Below are positions 12,265-23,439 of a stretch of DNA of 64,000 bases, piece after piece (position 1 is the stretch's first letter; the number at the start of each line of letters is the position of its first letter). Position numbers and translations under genes: made by a program. The notes beneath the pieces were generated by a model that had not been told where the DNA came from, did no database searches, and worked only from the letters and a program-made list of their open reading frames with translations. Where the stretch lies: NCBI RefSeq assembly GCF_907165205.1, contig NC_058189.1, forward strand, positions 70,750,815-70,814,814, written 5' to 3'. The DNA is from Coccinella septempunctata. Lineage: Eukaryota; Arthropoda; Insecta; Coleoptera; Coccinellidae.

Positions 12265-13460
12265 ATTGTTTGAAATTATTGACCCAACTTTTTGGAAATT
12301 TGTCAAAGGTCTAATTTCGAGTCGCGTATCTTCCAGATCTAAATGTGATTCATATTCTGAAAGAGCAACTCTTCTAGTAAGAAATCTGAGAATTTCATCA
12401 ATCTCGTCGCAACTGTTCGGTCTTGACGAATTTTTAACTGAACCCTGCTTTTTCAGGATTTTTCGAAGGTCAGATTTCGAGTCGTTTATCTCTCAATAAA
12501 AGTAACAGTAGATAAAAATGTCATACATATTCTGAAAGAGCAACTCTTCTAGTAATAAATCTAAGAATTTCATCCATCTGGGCGCAACCGTTCGGTTTTG
12601 ACGAATTTTTAACTGATACCACCTTTTTCAGGATTTTTCGAAGGTCAGCTTTCGAGAGGTTTATCTCTCAATAAAAGTAACCGTAGATAAAAATATGATT
12701 TTTATTCTGAAAGAGCAACTCTTTCAGTAATAAATCAGAAAATTTCATCCATCTAGACGCAGCCGTTCGGTCTTGACAAATTTTTAACTGAACCCACCTT
12801 TTTCAGGATTTTTCGAAGGTCAGCTTTCGAGTCGTTTATCTCTCAATAAAAGTAACAGTAGATAAAAATGTCATACATATTCTGAAAGAGCAACTCTTCT
12901 AGTAATAAATCTAAGAATTTCATCCATCTGGGCGCAACCGTTCGGTTTTGACGAATTTTTAACTGATACCACCTTTTTCAGGATTTTTCAAAGGTCAGCT
13001 TTCGAGAGGTTTATCTCTCAATAAAAGTAACCGTAGATAGAAGTACGATTTTTATTCTGAAAGAGCAACTCTTTCAGTGATAAATCAGAAAATTTCATCC
13101 ATCTAGACGCAGCCGTTCGGTCTTGACAAATTTTTAACTGAACCCACCTTTTTCAGGATTTTTCGAAGATCAGCTTTCGAGTCGTTTATCTCTCGATAAA
13201 AGTACCCGTAAATGAAAATGTGATACATATTCTGAAAGAGCAACTCTTCTTGTAATAAATCTGAAAATTTCATCCATCTCAGCACAACCATTGAGTTTTG
13301 ATGAATGTTCAATTAAACCCAACTTTTTACAGGACTTTTCAAATGTCAGCTTTTGAGTCGTTTATCTCTCGATAAAAGTAAACGCAGATGGAAATGTGAT
13401 ACATATTCTGAAAGAGGAATTCTTCTTGTGATATATTCCATCCATCTCGGCGGAACTATT
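12265..13460 (+). repeat. satellite-like tandem array 1, ~175-bp units with two-unit higher-order pattern
   Basis: The marker (T)CTTGACGAATTTTTAACTGA recurs at 12421, 12597, 12771, 12947, 13121 and 13297, so the unit is 174-176 bp. Units 2 and 4 are nearly identical, and units 1, 3 and 5 form a second type, so the newest unit of amplification is a dimer of about 350 bp. Partial, more divergent units lie at both edges. Each unit includes CTTTTTCAGGATTTTTC, which resembles a pyrimidine tract plus splice acceptor. The monomer is shared with the array at 34880-36315. There is no coding capacity. Confidence 0.9.
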
Positions 13461-14961
13461 CTTTCTTTGGGAAGTTAGGTCGATGGCCTTTTGGATCTTG
13501 CTCCAATAAATAACGTTTTGTTGTTATTGTTTGTTCAAATTTCGACGCGCGTATATCTTTCGAAAGACAACTTTCCATGACAAGATTTCCTTCGTCCAGC
13601 CTGTATATCTTCAAGCGTCTGTTATAGTGGCGCAATGCCATTTAATGCAGAACAACATCTCATTGTGTTAGCGTGATGGCAGTTAATAAAATCATTCAAG
13701 TGCGAAAGACTAGGTATAAACCACTGCAGTGACTGCTCCATTCCTGACAACTGCCAGATAAAATCATGAGATACCCCTTCCTGATATTGCAGGTCAAACG
13801 GAGTAAAGGCATGTAGAATAATAATAATTGGGCAGATATTATATTCTATAGAATTGGTGTTTTACTTTATGACCTTTAATGGCCCCATAACCAAAAAAGG
13901 TAATGAGATCGTAAACATAATAATGTATGTGGTTATAAAATCACATGGAGTTGAAAAAGAACAATTCATTATTATGAGATCTTCGCGACAAAAAGATGTA
14001 GTTTTTGTACAAATTTCTTCGCTGCATTTGACAGAGAGCCAAATATGAACCCTCTGCATCGCTCAAAGTATAATATAGCGACTTATTTATTATTCATGTG
14101 TGTCAACGTTAGACTGAAAGTTGATTCACGATAAAGCCCACCTACGATTTTTGATGGAAGTCAATTTTGTTTGTTCATAAACAATTCAATGTATATATGG
14201 AGGGAAGGTACCTAATCAATTTATAAAAGTTGACGGTTTTCTAACATGCTTCAACGGTGAATTTTTTTGGACGCAAATATTTCTTCAAGTGCTTTATATG
14301 CAATTTACTTTGTGGTCGTAAATGAACTATAAATACTTATGTATTGCCAAGGTTATAATAATATACAAGGTGTAATTGAATAGTTGGAATCACGCAATAT
14401 TCATTTACACCCTCTATAACCATGATCTCTACTGAGTTGTGACAGTGCCTTGTTCGTCTCACAATACGTGCAGTAGCAGTACAAAAGAATAGTTACCGTT
14501 TCCTGTCAGCATACCTGGGAAAACGACCCTCATCTCCCAGTCCGTAAATAGCAAGAGCAGCCATCTGTTTTACAGTGCAGTGCGTCTTCCTTTGCACCCC
14601 CCATCAGCACTACCAAGCATGCTAAGAGCACTGATGTCGAGTAGCCCAGTACCATTCGACAAGAACATTCACATCTAATTAAACCACCGGAATTCTTTCA
14701 CCGTTTTTCCCGAATATTGATGTTTTCTCCTTCTTTTATCGAAATGAATCATCGGTCAATTTTCACATTCTGTTCGCACTACCGTTGGTTGGTATTTGAT
14801 CCATTAAAAGGGCGATCTACAGAGCTGAACATTCATTTGGAAGCTTCCAAATTATCAAAATGCAGCGAATTATTCGCAATCATTAGGAGTGTACGATATT
14901 CAGGATGTCTGTGAAGGATTTTCATTCAAAAAAGGAGATTATCGTTTCTTGTTTTACAAAT
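13461..14961. other. no confirmed gene
   Basis: Spacer between the satellite array and a MITE. A 61-codon minus-strand frame (13456-13641) has a protein-like, charged composition but is unrecognised and begins right after an in-frame stop. A TATACAAGGTGTAATT string at 14365 resembles a MITE end, but I could not find a partner end. Confidence 0.4.
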
Positions 14962-15640
14962 ACAGGGTGATTCTTTTACTCGTACAAATATTTTAAAAGT
15001 AGATTCTTGAAGTCAAAAGAAACACTTTTATCTTGTACCAATTTTTCCAATTCAACACTGATAAAAGATATAGCCATTTTAAGTTTTCATAATGAGCTGT
15101 GCCATCCCTGGAAAAACAAAATTATCTTCAGAATAACTAGCTGAAGCTGACACTACACACCTGTGGATTTTTTTAAAAGAGTTGCAGTGAAAGCACCCAA
15201 TTTTTGAAATGTCATAGTTATTTAATATGTTTGAATATCAAATTACTCGAAAATAGTTCAATCCTTTCGTTTGCATAAAAAGTGTAGCACTTTTCTACAC
15301 TCGATTTTAGTATTCGTTTGCTGATTGAATTTACACCCGTGTAGAGGGGGGGGGGATAAACTACACTTCCTCTAGACTGAAGTGTAGTTTATCTACATCT
15401 CCTTTTAACTATGTGCAGATAAACTACACTTCCTCTACATTGGTGTAAATCAAATCGAGTGTAGAAAAGTGCTACACCTTTTATGCAAACGAAAGGACCT
15501 ATTTTTTCATGGTTTTTCAACAGCCTGTATCTTTTAAATAGAGCCGATTCAGATAAAAACGTAAAAGAAGAAACTGTTTATTTTGATCTCAAGAATATAC
15601 TGTTAAAATATATGTGCAAGTCAAAGACGATTCGCCCTGT
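14962..15640 (+). mobile_element. ACAGGGTG-family MITE, copy 3, carrying a nested palindromic MITE
   Basis: It starts ACAGGGTGATTCTTTTACTC and ends in the inverted form, GATTCGCCCTGT followed by ATA. The family body is interrupted at 15263-15496 by a second, unrelated palindromic element. The nesting shows this copy was already in place when the smaller element inserted. Confidence 0.8.
15263..15496. mobile_element. palindromic (foldback) MITE nested in MITE copy 3
   Basis: The sequence begins CCTTTCGTTTGCATAAAAAG and its end is the reverse complement of this. The arms continue through GTGTAGCACTTTTCTACACTCGATTT, so almost the whole 234 bp can fold into one long hairpin. A run of ten G bases lies near 15344 in the left arm's distal part. 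Half of the same element recurs at 53262-53390. No coding capacity. Target duplication is unclear. Confidence 0.75.
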
Positions 15641-16423
15641 ATAGGAGTGAATGAAAATAATGAAAAATGAGCTTTCATTCAGAACACCCTATGGAGTGAA
15701 TCGCTGACAGAGGAGAATGTTCATGAAGAAACTCATCTTTCCTGAACATTTCATTCTTTATTCATTGAGAAATATGAACAGTTTTTGAGCTATTGCGGAT
15801 AATTCTTTCAGAATGGGTGAAAAATCGGTGTGTTTTCTTCTGGAATCTTAACGTGACTGCCATCGAATTTTATTATGTGTCGATTATTCCTTTCCTCGGT
15901 ATCCAGTCCAGTTCGACAGGAAATTTGGCGTGAAGTGAGCAGTTTTAAGTGAAAAATAATAGGTTGCGCGGGTATCAAACTCGTATGGGAACATGCCAGT
16001 TATATAATTAGGAGATTGCGTGATTTGAGCCTTTCCAGTCTTTTGTTCAGGACCTTTCCCGTGGCCTTACCCAGCGAGGAACATGTTGAGAAGGTAGAAC
16101 TATCAGACGGAGCAGAATGTCTGGGTTCGGTTGTTTTATAAGAGGATGAGGAGCAGAATTCTTTGGGCAAAGGGTTTTTTAATTCCAGCATTGGATTCTT
16201 CAACATTCTCGTAGAATATAAGCTTTGACAACTTCTGCATTTGCCAGTGTCTTTATTTTTCTATATCAAGATATATGTTTGACATATTCGAGGTTGAAAA
16301 ATGTTGAATAATTCATTCCTTTTTTGGCTCTCATTTCTTGGTTTGTCCTTTACACATTACTGCTCAATACTACTCTGTCATTCTATGATTGTAATAAAAG
16401 ATTATGTATGGGAAGTCCAGGAG
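15641..16423. other. no gene seen
   Basis: Spacer with no recognisable coding or repeat signal. A 68-codon minus-strand frame (16000-16206) is Ser/Lys rich and matches nothing known to me. Confidence 0.5.
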
Positions 16424-17046
16424 AGTTGAACCCATTTTCACTCTGAAGCCTCTTAAGTTGTATCTGTAAATGGTAGCAACTCATTTTTTTGTGTGAAGAT
16501 ATCATGCCCAAATAGGGAACGATAGATAACAATAGGGTGATAGTGAGATGGACATTTTGAATACAGCAATTCTTTTTTTTGGGAACGGAAAATTGGCTCA
16601 TATCTCCCTAACCCATTGAAGAGTTGAACAGGGGGCAAGAAAAACTTGACCATAAGTTTGTTTAAGAGGAAAACATTGAAAGAAAACAATTTCCAATTAC
16701 CAACGATTGTCTATGTCAAGGTTTTCATCATCAGATGTATCAGCGTATGAAATACATATTCTCTATTTGAGAGTCACTCTGCTTTATTTCTGAGATGTTT
16801 TTCACTTTTTGAACCTTTTTTATATTCATTTCTATCATTTTTTTTTTTTTTGAAGCAAACTATTATGTGAGCTCATTGCGGGAAACTTGGACCACTGATT
16901 ATGTCTCCTGACCATAGCATGGGTCAAGTCTCCCGCACTAACTTTTAGTCTATTCAACAGATGTTTTCTTGAAACTTGAAACAACTATTATTAAAAAGGC
17001 TCCTCGTTTGTAAAACAATATCAATCATTGAAAGCAATGAAACTAA
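16424..17046. repeat. 0.62-kb interspersed repeat of unknown class, copy 1
   Basis: This block aligns by eye, in the same orientation, with 63373-64000. Shared strings include TTGTATCTGTAAATGGTAGC, TCATGCCCAAATAGG and TTTCTTGAAACTT. The second copy runs off the window, so the true right end is unknown. On the minus strand both copies have protein-like pieces (for example DLTHAMVRRHNQW here and DLTYAMVGTHNQW in the other copy), which suggests a decayed coding segment of a mobile element. I do not recognise the family. Confidence 0.75.
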
Positions 17047-17992
17047 ATATCACCACGCACCACTTTTCAGACAATGTAACAAACAATATTTATTCAATAT
17101 CCATATGGTTTTGATTGTGAAACTCTCTTCCTACTAAATATTTAGAAAATATCTATATATTATCCTAAATCCACTAGTTTTCGAAAATTCATAGAAAAAC
17201 TATAGAAAAAAATCTTGATTTGATGAGTTTTCATCTCGAATCAGAAAACGTATACTCCCTTCATCTTATACTAAAGAACGTACCCAGCTTAATCTAGCTA
17301 GATGACATGACATAATAAAGGACCGAAATGACTCTTCCAAAAAAATCTATCGAACGAAAGCTATGAAATCGATCTTACAATTCCACCCTTCCGATATACC
17401 AGAACGAATGACGCCGCCGTAGAGGGGGTCATGATCCACTGAGAAAGATTTACTCTCCATTTTATTTCCAGTAATGGAATCATAAGTTCCTGTGTCTGCC
17501 TCAACGTTACGCCAGACTCGATGTATGGAACGGGGTGTCGGTAATGTACGTTGGGGGTGAAAAGTTTCTCTGCAAAATCGTACTGATGGTTTTCTTTCGC
17601 GTTGGTATTCCTGATGCTGAGATTTCACATCGAATAAGCTCGTCAAGTTGGGAATGGCGATACGATTTTAGAGGAGAAAGAGCGTTCAGAGTGTCATCGG
17701 AACAGATTTGAAGTTTATGAAATATACCGTCCCGGAATTCATAAGTCAAAACTTTCATAGGTAGAACATATAATTTGAAATTTTACACCACCATCAACTC
17801 CGGTGGCAAAACTGCCATTCAACTATTTCGATAAAATTTTATATTCCTAGAAGTTTGATTTTATTTTCTGGCATTTTTCAAGCCGTTTCACATTTCTGGT
17901 TCTTGCAGATAGCTCCCTTCCAAACGTTTCATGGATCAGAACAAATCAAAGACCTGAGAACTGCATTTCGTTCGAAAGAATGTGCATTACTA
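17047..17992. other. no confirmed gene; unrecognised open frames on the minus strand
   Basis: Two overlapping minus-strand frames (17347-17646, 99 codons; 17507-17758, 83 codons) lie in a block that is slightly GC-richer than its flanks. The first has an ordinary amino acid mix, but I recognise no motif and find no convincing splice pair. A decayed or single-exon gene cannot be excluded. Confidence 0.35.
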
Positions 17993-19203
17993 TACTGCAT
18001 TCACATTTATTTTAGCAGTCGGTTGGCCATGAAATAATTTTCTCAAGTTTTTGTAACCAGAACCGAGTAAGGTTGGCACTCATGAAATGTCGTTAATGTC
18101 ATAACGCCGTTGCCACAACTAATATCAATTTTTATTACGAAAATGCCGAAAATAGATTGAAAATAGAGACAGGGTTTCAGGAAGTGCTATTTAGAATTCA
18201 AGTCCACTCATTCAAATAGTTATACCCTGATGTTCTAAAATCCAAAATACGTCAGACGGTAGCGAACATATTCAATGTAAGAGAATTCATATATATTTCA
18301 TCTGAATCTAAACGACTTATATTTCAGCTGAGTATTTCCACAATTACAAAGATTGTGAATGAAGAGGATGACAAAGAATTTCCTTCTATTGGGAGACCCA
18401 AAAAAGTGGTGGCATTTTAAGATTTTATGTTTGAGAGAATTAATGAGAAAAGTTTACTACAAGATTTTCGATGAATGTCATCGTAGAATAAGTTCCCAAA
18501 AATTGATTTTTCTATTTTTCATTCGACTTGTCCTATACATTGTAAATGTCTTAAGGTACCAATAAATACCTAATTATTATTATTATATCAATGCATTAAG
18601 ATGGTCAGCCACAAATACGCGCCAGTTGTCCTGCTAATTGTTTATTCATGTAAAATTTTTGTTCAAAGGTGAAGTTCATCTTGATTGAAACTTCCTTTAA
18701 TTCCTTTTACTTATATTGATGCAAGATGATTTTTGTCGAAGAATTTAACATTCTTCTAATTATTTGTAAATTCCTTCGGGAGATACCCATTTCCCAACAT
18801 ATGCATTTCATCTTTGGGTTAATATTTTTGAAATGTACAACTGATGTAACGTATTCAAACTTTAGCCAAAGAAGATAACGAACTTTAGCTCTCCTCAAGA
18901 TAGTGCATATTATGATATTATACTGATCTCTTGTATTTTCCATGCAAATAACTGGATTTGGTATGCCTTCAATTAGTTTGTATAAACTTCAATTATGTTC
19001 GTCACATATTTTTCGAAGAGAATCAACATTGTGATAAAATACGTAATAACCGAAACTTTTACGTAGAACGGGCAACAAAGTGTTGATTTAAAACCCAAAA
19101 ATGTTTTGACAAGCGGCATAACCCCACATTTTCGTACTATACAGAGTGAAATGTGTCAAAGTTCCATGGCCAACCGACTGCTAAAATAAAAGTGAATGGA
19201 CTA
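17993..19203 (+). mobile_element. 1.2-kb TA-flanked DNA transposon, copy 2 of 2
   Basis: The left end TACTGCATTCACATTTATTT and the right end are inverted repeats over about 40 bp with few mismatches, and TA flanks each side (17991-17992 and 19204-19205). It aligns along its length with 2439-3658. This copy keeps the longer of the two helix-turn-helix fragments. It also contains GGTACCAATAAATACC, which has a polyadenylation signal AATAAA, consistent with a shortened transposase transcription unit. Confidence 0.82.
18240..18420 (+). pseudogene. transposase N-terminal helix-turn-helix fragment with intron (copy 2)
   Basis: The first block ends IRQTVANIFN at 18276. A putative 51-bp intron (18277-18327) begins GTAAGA and ends TTATATTTCAG. 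The second block, 30 codons, starts LSISTITKIVNEED and ends with GRPKKVVAF before a stop at 18418-18420. A helix-turn-helix followed by a GRPKK basic hook is typical of the DNA-binding end of Tc1/mariner-type transposases. The catalytic part is absent. The same exon boundary occurs in copy 1. Confidence 0.6.
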
Positions 19204-21024
19204 TAGTAGTGATATCAGATCTACCCTGACAACTTTCATTGAACTACTTCTGACCTTTGGACTTTTATCGTAAATGTCAAGGTCTGGTTTTTATTGGCTT
19301 GAAACTAACAATTGGAATCCCACATCCTTAGTTGAGCATGTCAAAATTGACCTTAGAGGTTCATTATTGAAAATAATAAACCGAATGGCAATTTCCCTGA
19401 AGATTATCCTACAGATGAAGTTGATAAAACAGGTAATTGGGAAAACATATTATCAACGCTCGGGGCATGAACAGCAGAAGCCTTGGAGAAAATGACTTTA
19501 TCCAGTACATTGAAGACATAATCTCCCAACCGTTTGAGGGAATGAAAGGGGAAAGATCATGTTTATGACTTGCATAGAATTTCCATTTTTGCGTAACCTC
19601 TTTCACGTATCTCTCTACATGTTTCTTGAACAGAACTTTGTACGAGTATACTCCCACCTTCCAGGAATATAGTCCAGTCGGAGAAATAATAAAAATCCAG
19701 TCCGGTAGCACTCAATGAACTTCCTGTTTCCCGAACACCGAGTTCGTATGAACCGGAAATGGGAAAAATTGTGTGTGTGTGTTAATAAGTGCGTATTAGG
19801 TTTTTGGGCAGACCTCGAAACAAATTTGTGTTTCATCGCGCCTATCGAACATTTTTCCGTATATAGGTCAACTGGCAAAGAAGTATTATGGTTGTAATTG
19901 AATAATATAGATACGCGGTATGAATTTTCAATGTGGCTCCTAATAGACTTTTCAGTCGAAAGCGGAACCATGATGTGGTAATCACGCAATTCCATCGTAA
20001 TTACTTGGAGGGGTTGAATTATAATAAACTCCGCTTCATTTGTTTAAAAAACACGAAACAACTTCGGGGGAACACAGAATTTGATAGTTTGCCAGCCGTA
20101 TTCGGGTCGGTGGAGAATGGCGGTCAAATATGACTAAGTACTTCCTGTAATGAACAAAAAAATTTGGAGGAATTTCGATCGATGTTATTCGAAACATCTA
20201 GTAGGTACTGACATTATATTAATCAGAAGGTTTGTCAATATTTGGATGGAAAAAGAGTCAATATTATACTTTTCTTTATTCTCACATTGGAACCATAGAG
20301 AGGGAGTACAAAGTAAATGCCTAAACTCACTTATTAGTAAAAAAATGTTCAAACATTTCAATTTTCATTTTGAATATGTAATTTTTCATATTTATCTGTT
20401 CATCTGGACCTTTCGTAGATGGTGACGGACAAAAACCTCAACTACTCATGAAAAGATGCGAAATAAAAATTCACCTGTTCGGTTATTTTCTCACAAAACA
20501 GTAAATACCAAACGTATGTACTTTTCACTCACTCTCTATTCAAAATACTCATTCACATCATTTTTCGGAGGTTGAAAAGTAAATTGAACCATTTAAAATA
20601 TCCAGAAAAGAATTAATTCCACCAATCGTGAATTGCTGAAAATTGTTGAGGTTTTATGAGGCACGTGACGGTTATTTCTAGAGACTGGATTATATGCATT
20701 TGCATATTTGCATATGCATCCACTTATTTTAACCGTTTTAATCGATTCTTGCATATTTTACCTAAAATCTTGTGATGATGCATATTTCGCCCAACAATTT
20801 GCAACGAATCATTTCCATAGAGCAAGGGTTTAGGAATTCCGAAGAAGTATTCAAAGATTCTGGCGCTTTGAAACAATAACTTTAATTCAAAAACTTCAAT
20901 TTCAAGGAATGGCTTTTACAGAAAAATTCCAATTACCTTCCTATTCATATCTGTTGAAACGAATTCCACATCAAATTATAATTAAAGTATTGAATTGAAG
21001 ACAAATTTATACAGCAACTGCGCT
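19204..21024. other. no gene seen
   Basis: AT-rich spacer. Overlapping short frames lie on both strands at 19274-20425; the longest (126 codons, 19615-19995, minus) has no known motif. At 20690-20722 a run of ATGCAT, TTTGCATA and CATATGCAT strings forms several overlapping octamer-like (ATTTGCAT) sites, which may be a POU-factor cluster or simply low-complexity DNA. Confidence 0.45.
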
Positions 21025-21162
21025 TTGAATTTTTTTTGTGAACTTTTTGCCTAATGATTAAAATTGGTCAATTTTTGTCAGGAATAATAAGACTTTATTT
21101 TTTTTGTGAAATTTTTTGTCTAATGTCTAAAATAGGTCAATTTTTGTCGGGAATAATAAGAG
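21025..21162 (+). repeat. 69-bp tandem duplication
   Basis: Two adjacent copies, period 69 bp, share TTTTTTTGTGAA, CTAATG, GGTCAATTTTTGTC and GGAATAATAAG. The copies differ at several positions, so the duplication is not recent. No coding capacity. Confidence 0.8.
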
Positions 21163-21419
21163 CTTACGTAGCACTCAAGTTTAACTTCATATCGTTCACA
21201 TAAGTGAATGTGAAAATTGCAGAATAAATGAGTGAATACTCGATTGATCTACATATCATGTTTGAAGGTAAAAACCAACATTGTTTGAAAATCAAATTTA
21301 AATATTTCAAAAACCAATGGATTTTATGAGAATAAATTAAATGTTCGGAGCTCACAAAATATAAGGGTTGAAGCTATACGGTTTAGAATTTGATCTTAAG
21401 AGTTGCCCGAGCCTTAATT

Positions 21420-22106
21420 GGGGGTGAATCTTTGACTCGTACCAATATTTTAACAGTAGATTCTTGAAGTCAAAAGAAACACTATTTTTCTATACCATTT
21501 TTTACGATTCAACCCTGATAAAAAGGTAAAGCCATTTCAATTTTTCGTAATGGGCTGTGCCACCCCTAGAAAAACAAAATTTCCTTCAGAGTAACTTTCT
21601 AAATCTGTGATACGTCAGTGGATTTTAGGCAGAGTTGCATTCAGTCAAAGTACCCAATTTTTCGAATTTCACAGATATGTTTTATTTTTGAACATCAAAT
21701 TAGTCGAAAACGGCGCATTATACGAGAAAATATAAGAAATACTTTTATTTTACAAAACGTTCAAAAATGCATTAGATAGCGTTCAATTTATTTTCAAGAG
21801 TTGGGTTTCTTGAATTTTTGGTATTTTTATGGTACGTAATGGTCATAATGAGAAAACTGGAAGATGTGGATGATATCTTGTGTTCGAAAAAGATTCACCA
21901 AATAAATAAAACACTATATTCCGAAATTCATTTCATTCGATAAAACCGTTTGTGAAATAGAACTAAAAACGATATTTTTTATGGTTTTTCAACAGTCTGT
22001 ATCTGTATGTTTCAAACCGAGCCGATTCGAAAAAAATGGCAAAGGAAAAAGTGTTTCTTTCAACCTCAAGAATCTACTATTCGTACGAGTCAAAGACTTA
22101 CCCTGT
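21420..22106 (+). mobile_element. ACAGGGTG-family MITE, copy 4 (left tip missing)
   Basis: The left end is truncated to GGGGTGAATCTTTGACTCG, while the right end closes with AAAGACTTACCCTGT. Internal sequence matches copies 1, 6 and 7 along its length, including the TTTGGTATTTTTATGGTA block. The loss of the first bases and of the TA flank suggests decay or imprecise excision on the left. Confidence 0.75.
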
Positions 22107-22689
22107 TCTGCAGATCTACAGAGTCGCTGTAACGTTCTCAATGATCCACTCTGTGTGTATATTTTAGGAACTAGTAATCTCTTATTCATAAGAGTAATAA
22201 TTTCGATAGAACATTACATGAAAAAATATGTTTATGTACAAGATAAGAGAGTTTTTTATGAGATAAGTGTAATATTAGTTCCATATAAATTGAAAACGGA
22301 GAAATTGGGGAATAAAGCTATATCACCCAGCTATTAGGATTTTTTTCATTCTGTTTTTTATGTTGATTCCAAGGGCTGAAAGATAGGTGAAACTTCCGAA
22401 AGAAATTGTTCATATTGGCATGATATGTAGCAAGAACATGACTTCAGTTTAAAGCGATGGAAAGGTCTATTAAAAGTATGGTAAAGTATGGATGCATGTA
22501 TGGTGCTGCGCTTTTTTTACTGAGTGACGTCAGTCGTGTACTTGAATCTTTCGGGAAATCCTGTGAATTTTTTCCTCGAATGAGACCATCCTGCGGAATT
22601 CCCTTTGTGATGCCGCACTCAGTTGTAGAAAGAGCCCCAGAAATGGATCAATTGTTTTCTACTTAATGAATTCAGATCGATAACTGACT
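22107..22689. other. no gene seen
   Basis: Spacer between a MITE and a GC-rich island. A frame running out of the MITE (21981-22337) is a chance fusion of MITE and flank, not a gene. Confidence 0.45.
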
Positions 22690-23050
22690 ATCATAGAGTA
22701 CTTACGAATCGTGGAAAAGCACGAAACGAACGAGAACGAAAAGAAAAACGGGAAATCTTGCCGTGGAGGAAACCGGCGGCGTTTTCGCGGCAAAACTTTC
22801 GCACTGAACTTTCGAAAGTTCGCGGACCGTGCCGGGACCGTAGTAAGGGAATTCGCGAAGGGTGACAATCCAAACAACCCTTGTACGATACAGTGTCAGT
22901 TGGCCGTTACGTGAAGAGGCGGCGAAGGTCCTCGAACGGAGGCGGAACCAGACGATCGGCGGCCTGGCCACAGATAATGACATGTACGTTGAATATTCTA
23001 GGAATTTTTTTTGTTACGCCGCCGGCTACGGCTGTGTGAAACGCTGATTT
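22690..23050. other. GC-rich, CpG-dense island
   Basis: The sequence changes abruptly to CpG-rich (for example GGCGGCGTTTTCGCGG), with five overlapping frames of 60-93 codons open on both strands, none of which I recognise. It could be a promoter, an untranslated first exon or a conserved regulatory block. A similar island lies at 36900-37200; both begin with a GGAAAAGCAC-AAACGAA string, but the similarity does not extend. Confidence 0.3.
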
Positions 23051-23439
23051 GGTTGCGAACGGTGAATTTGGTAATCGAGAAGTCCGAAAGGTTTTTTCTA
23101 TTATCCGAAGTAATGTTTCCAGGCAGTTTCAGAATGAATTTTGAAGATTTTTCACTTATACTTTGAAATTTTCCAGTTTCACGTATTTTTTTCTACAGAA
23201 CACCTAGCAAACATTCCCCTGTATCAAATGATTATTATTATTATTTCCTCTACGGAAAATTCAATGTCAGCATATAAAATTGTTTTTCCGGAAATCGATA
23301 GGAAATTTTCACATTACAGACAAAATTTCTCGAGGAAAAAGTCTAGATTTCCTATTAGGAAATGATATTTTCCTTAAAATTTGTTAGGGTTTTACATAAA
23401 TGACATAAAAAACACGTTGCCTGAAAGAAATCAATTTAT

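Noticed and set aside
12265..13460. CRISPR array
   Set aside because: The repeating unit is a continuous ~175-bp monomer with no short repeat and unique spacer pattern, and the sequence is eukaryotic.
20690..20722. POU-factor enhancer from clustered ATTTGCAT octamers
   Set aside because: The sites overlap in one low-complexity ATGCAT run, so the count is not independent evidence.
21981..22337. 118-codon plus-strand gene
   Set aside because: The frame begins inside the right terminal repeat of MITE copy 4 and runs into unrelated flank. It is a chance fusion.
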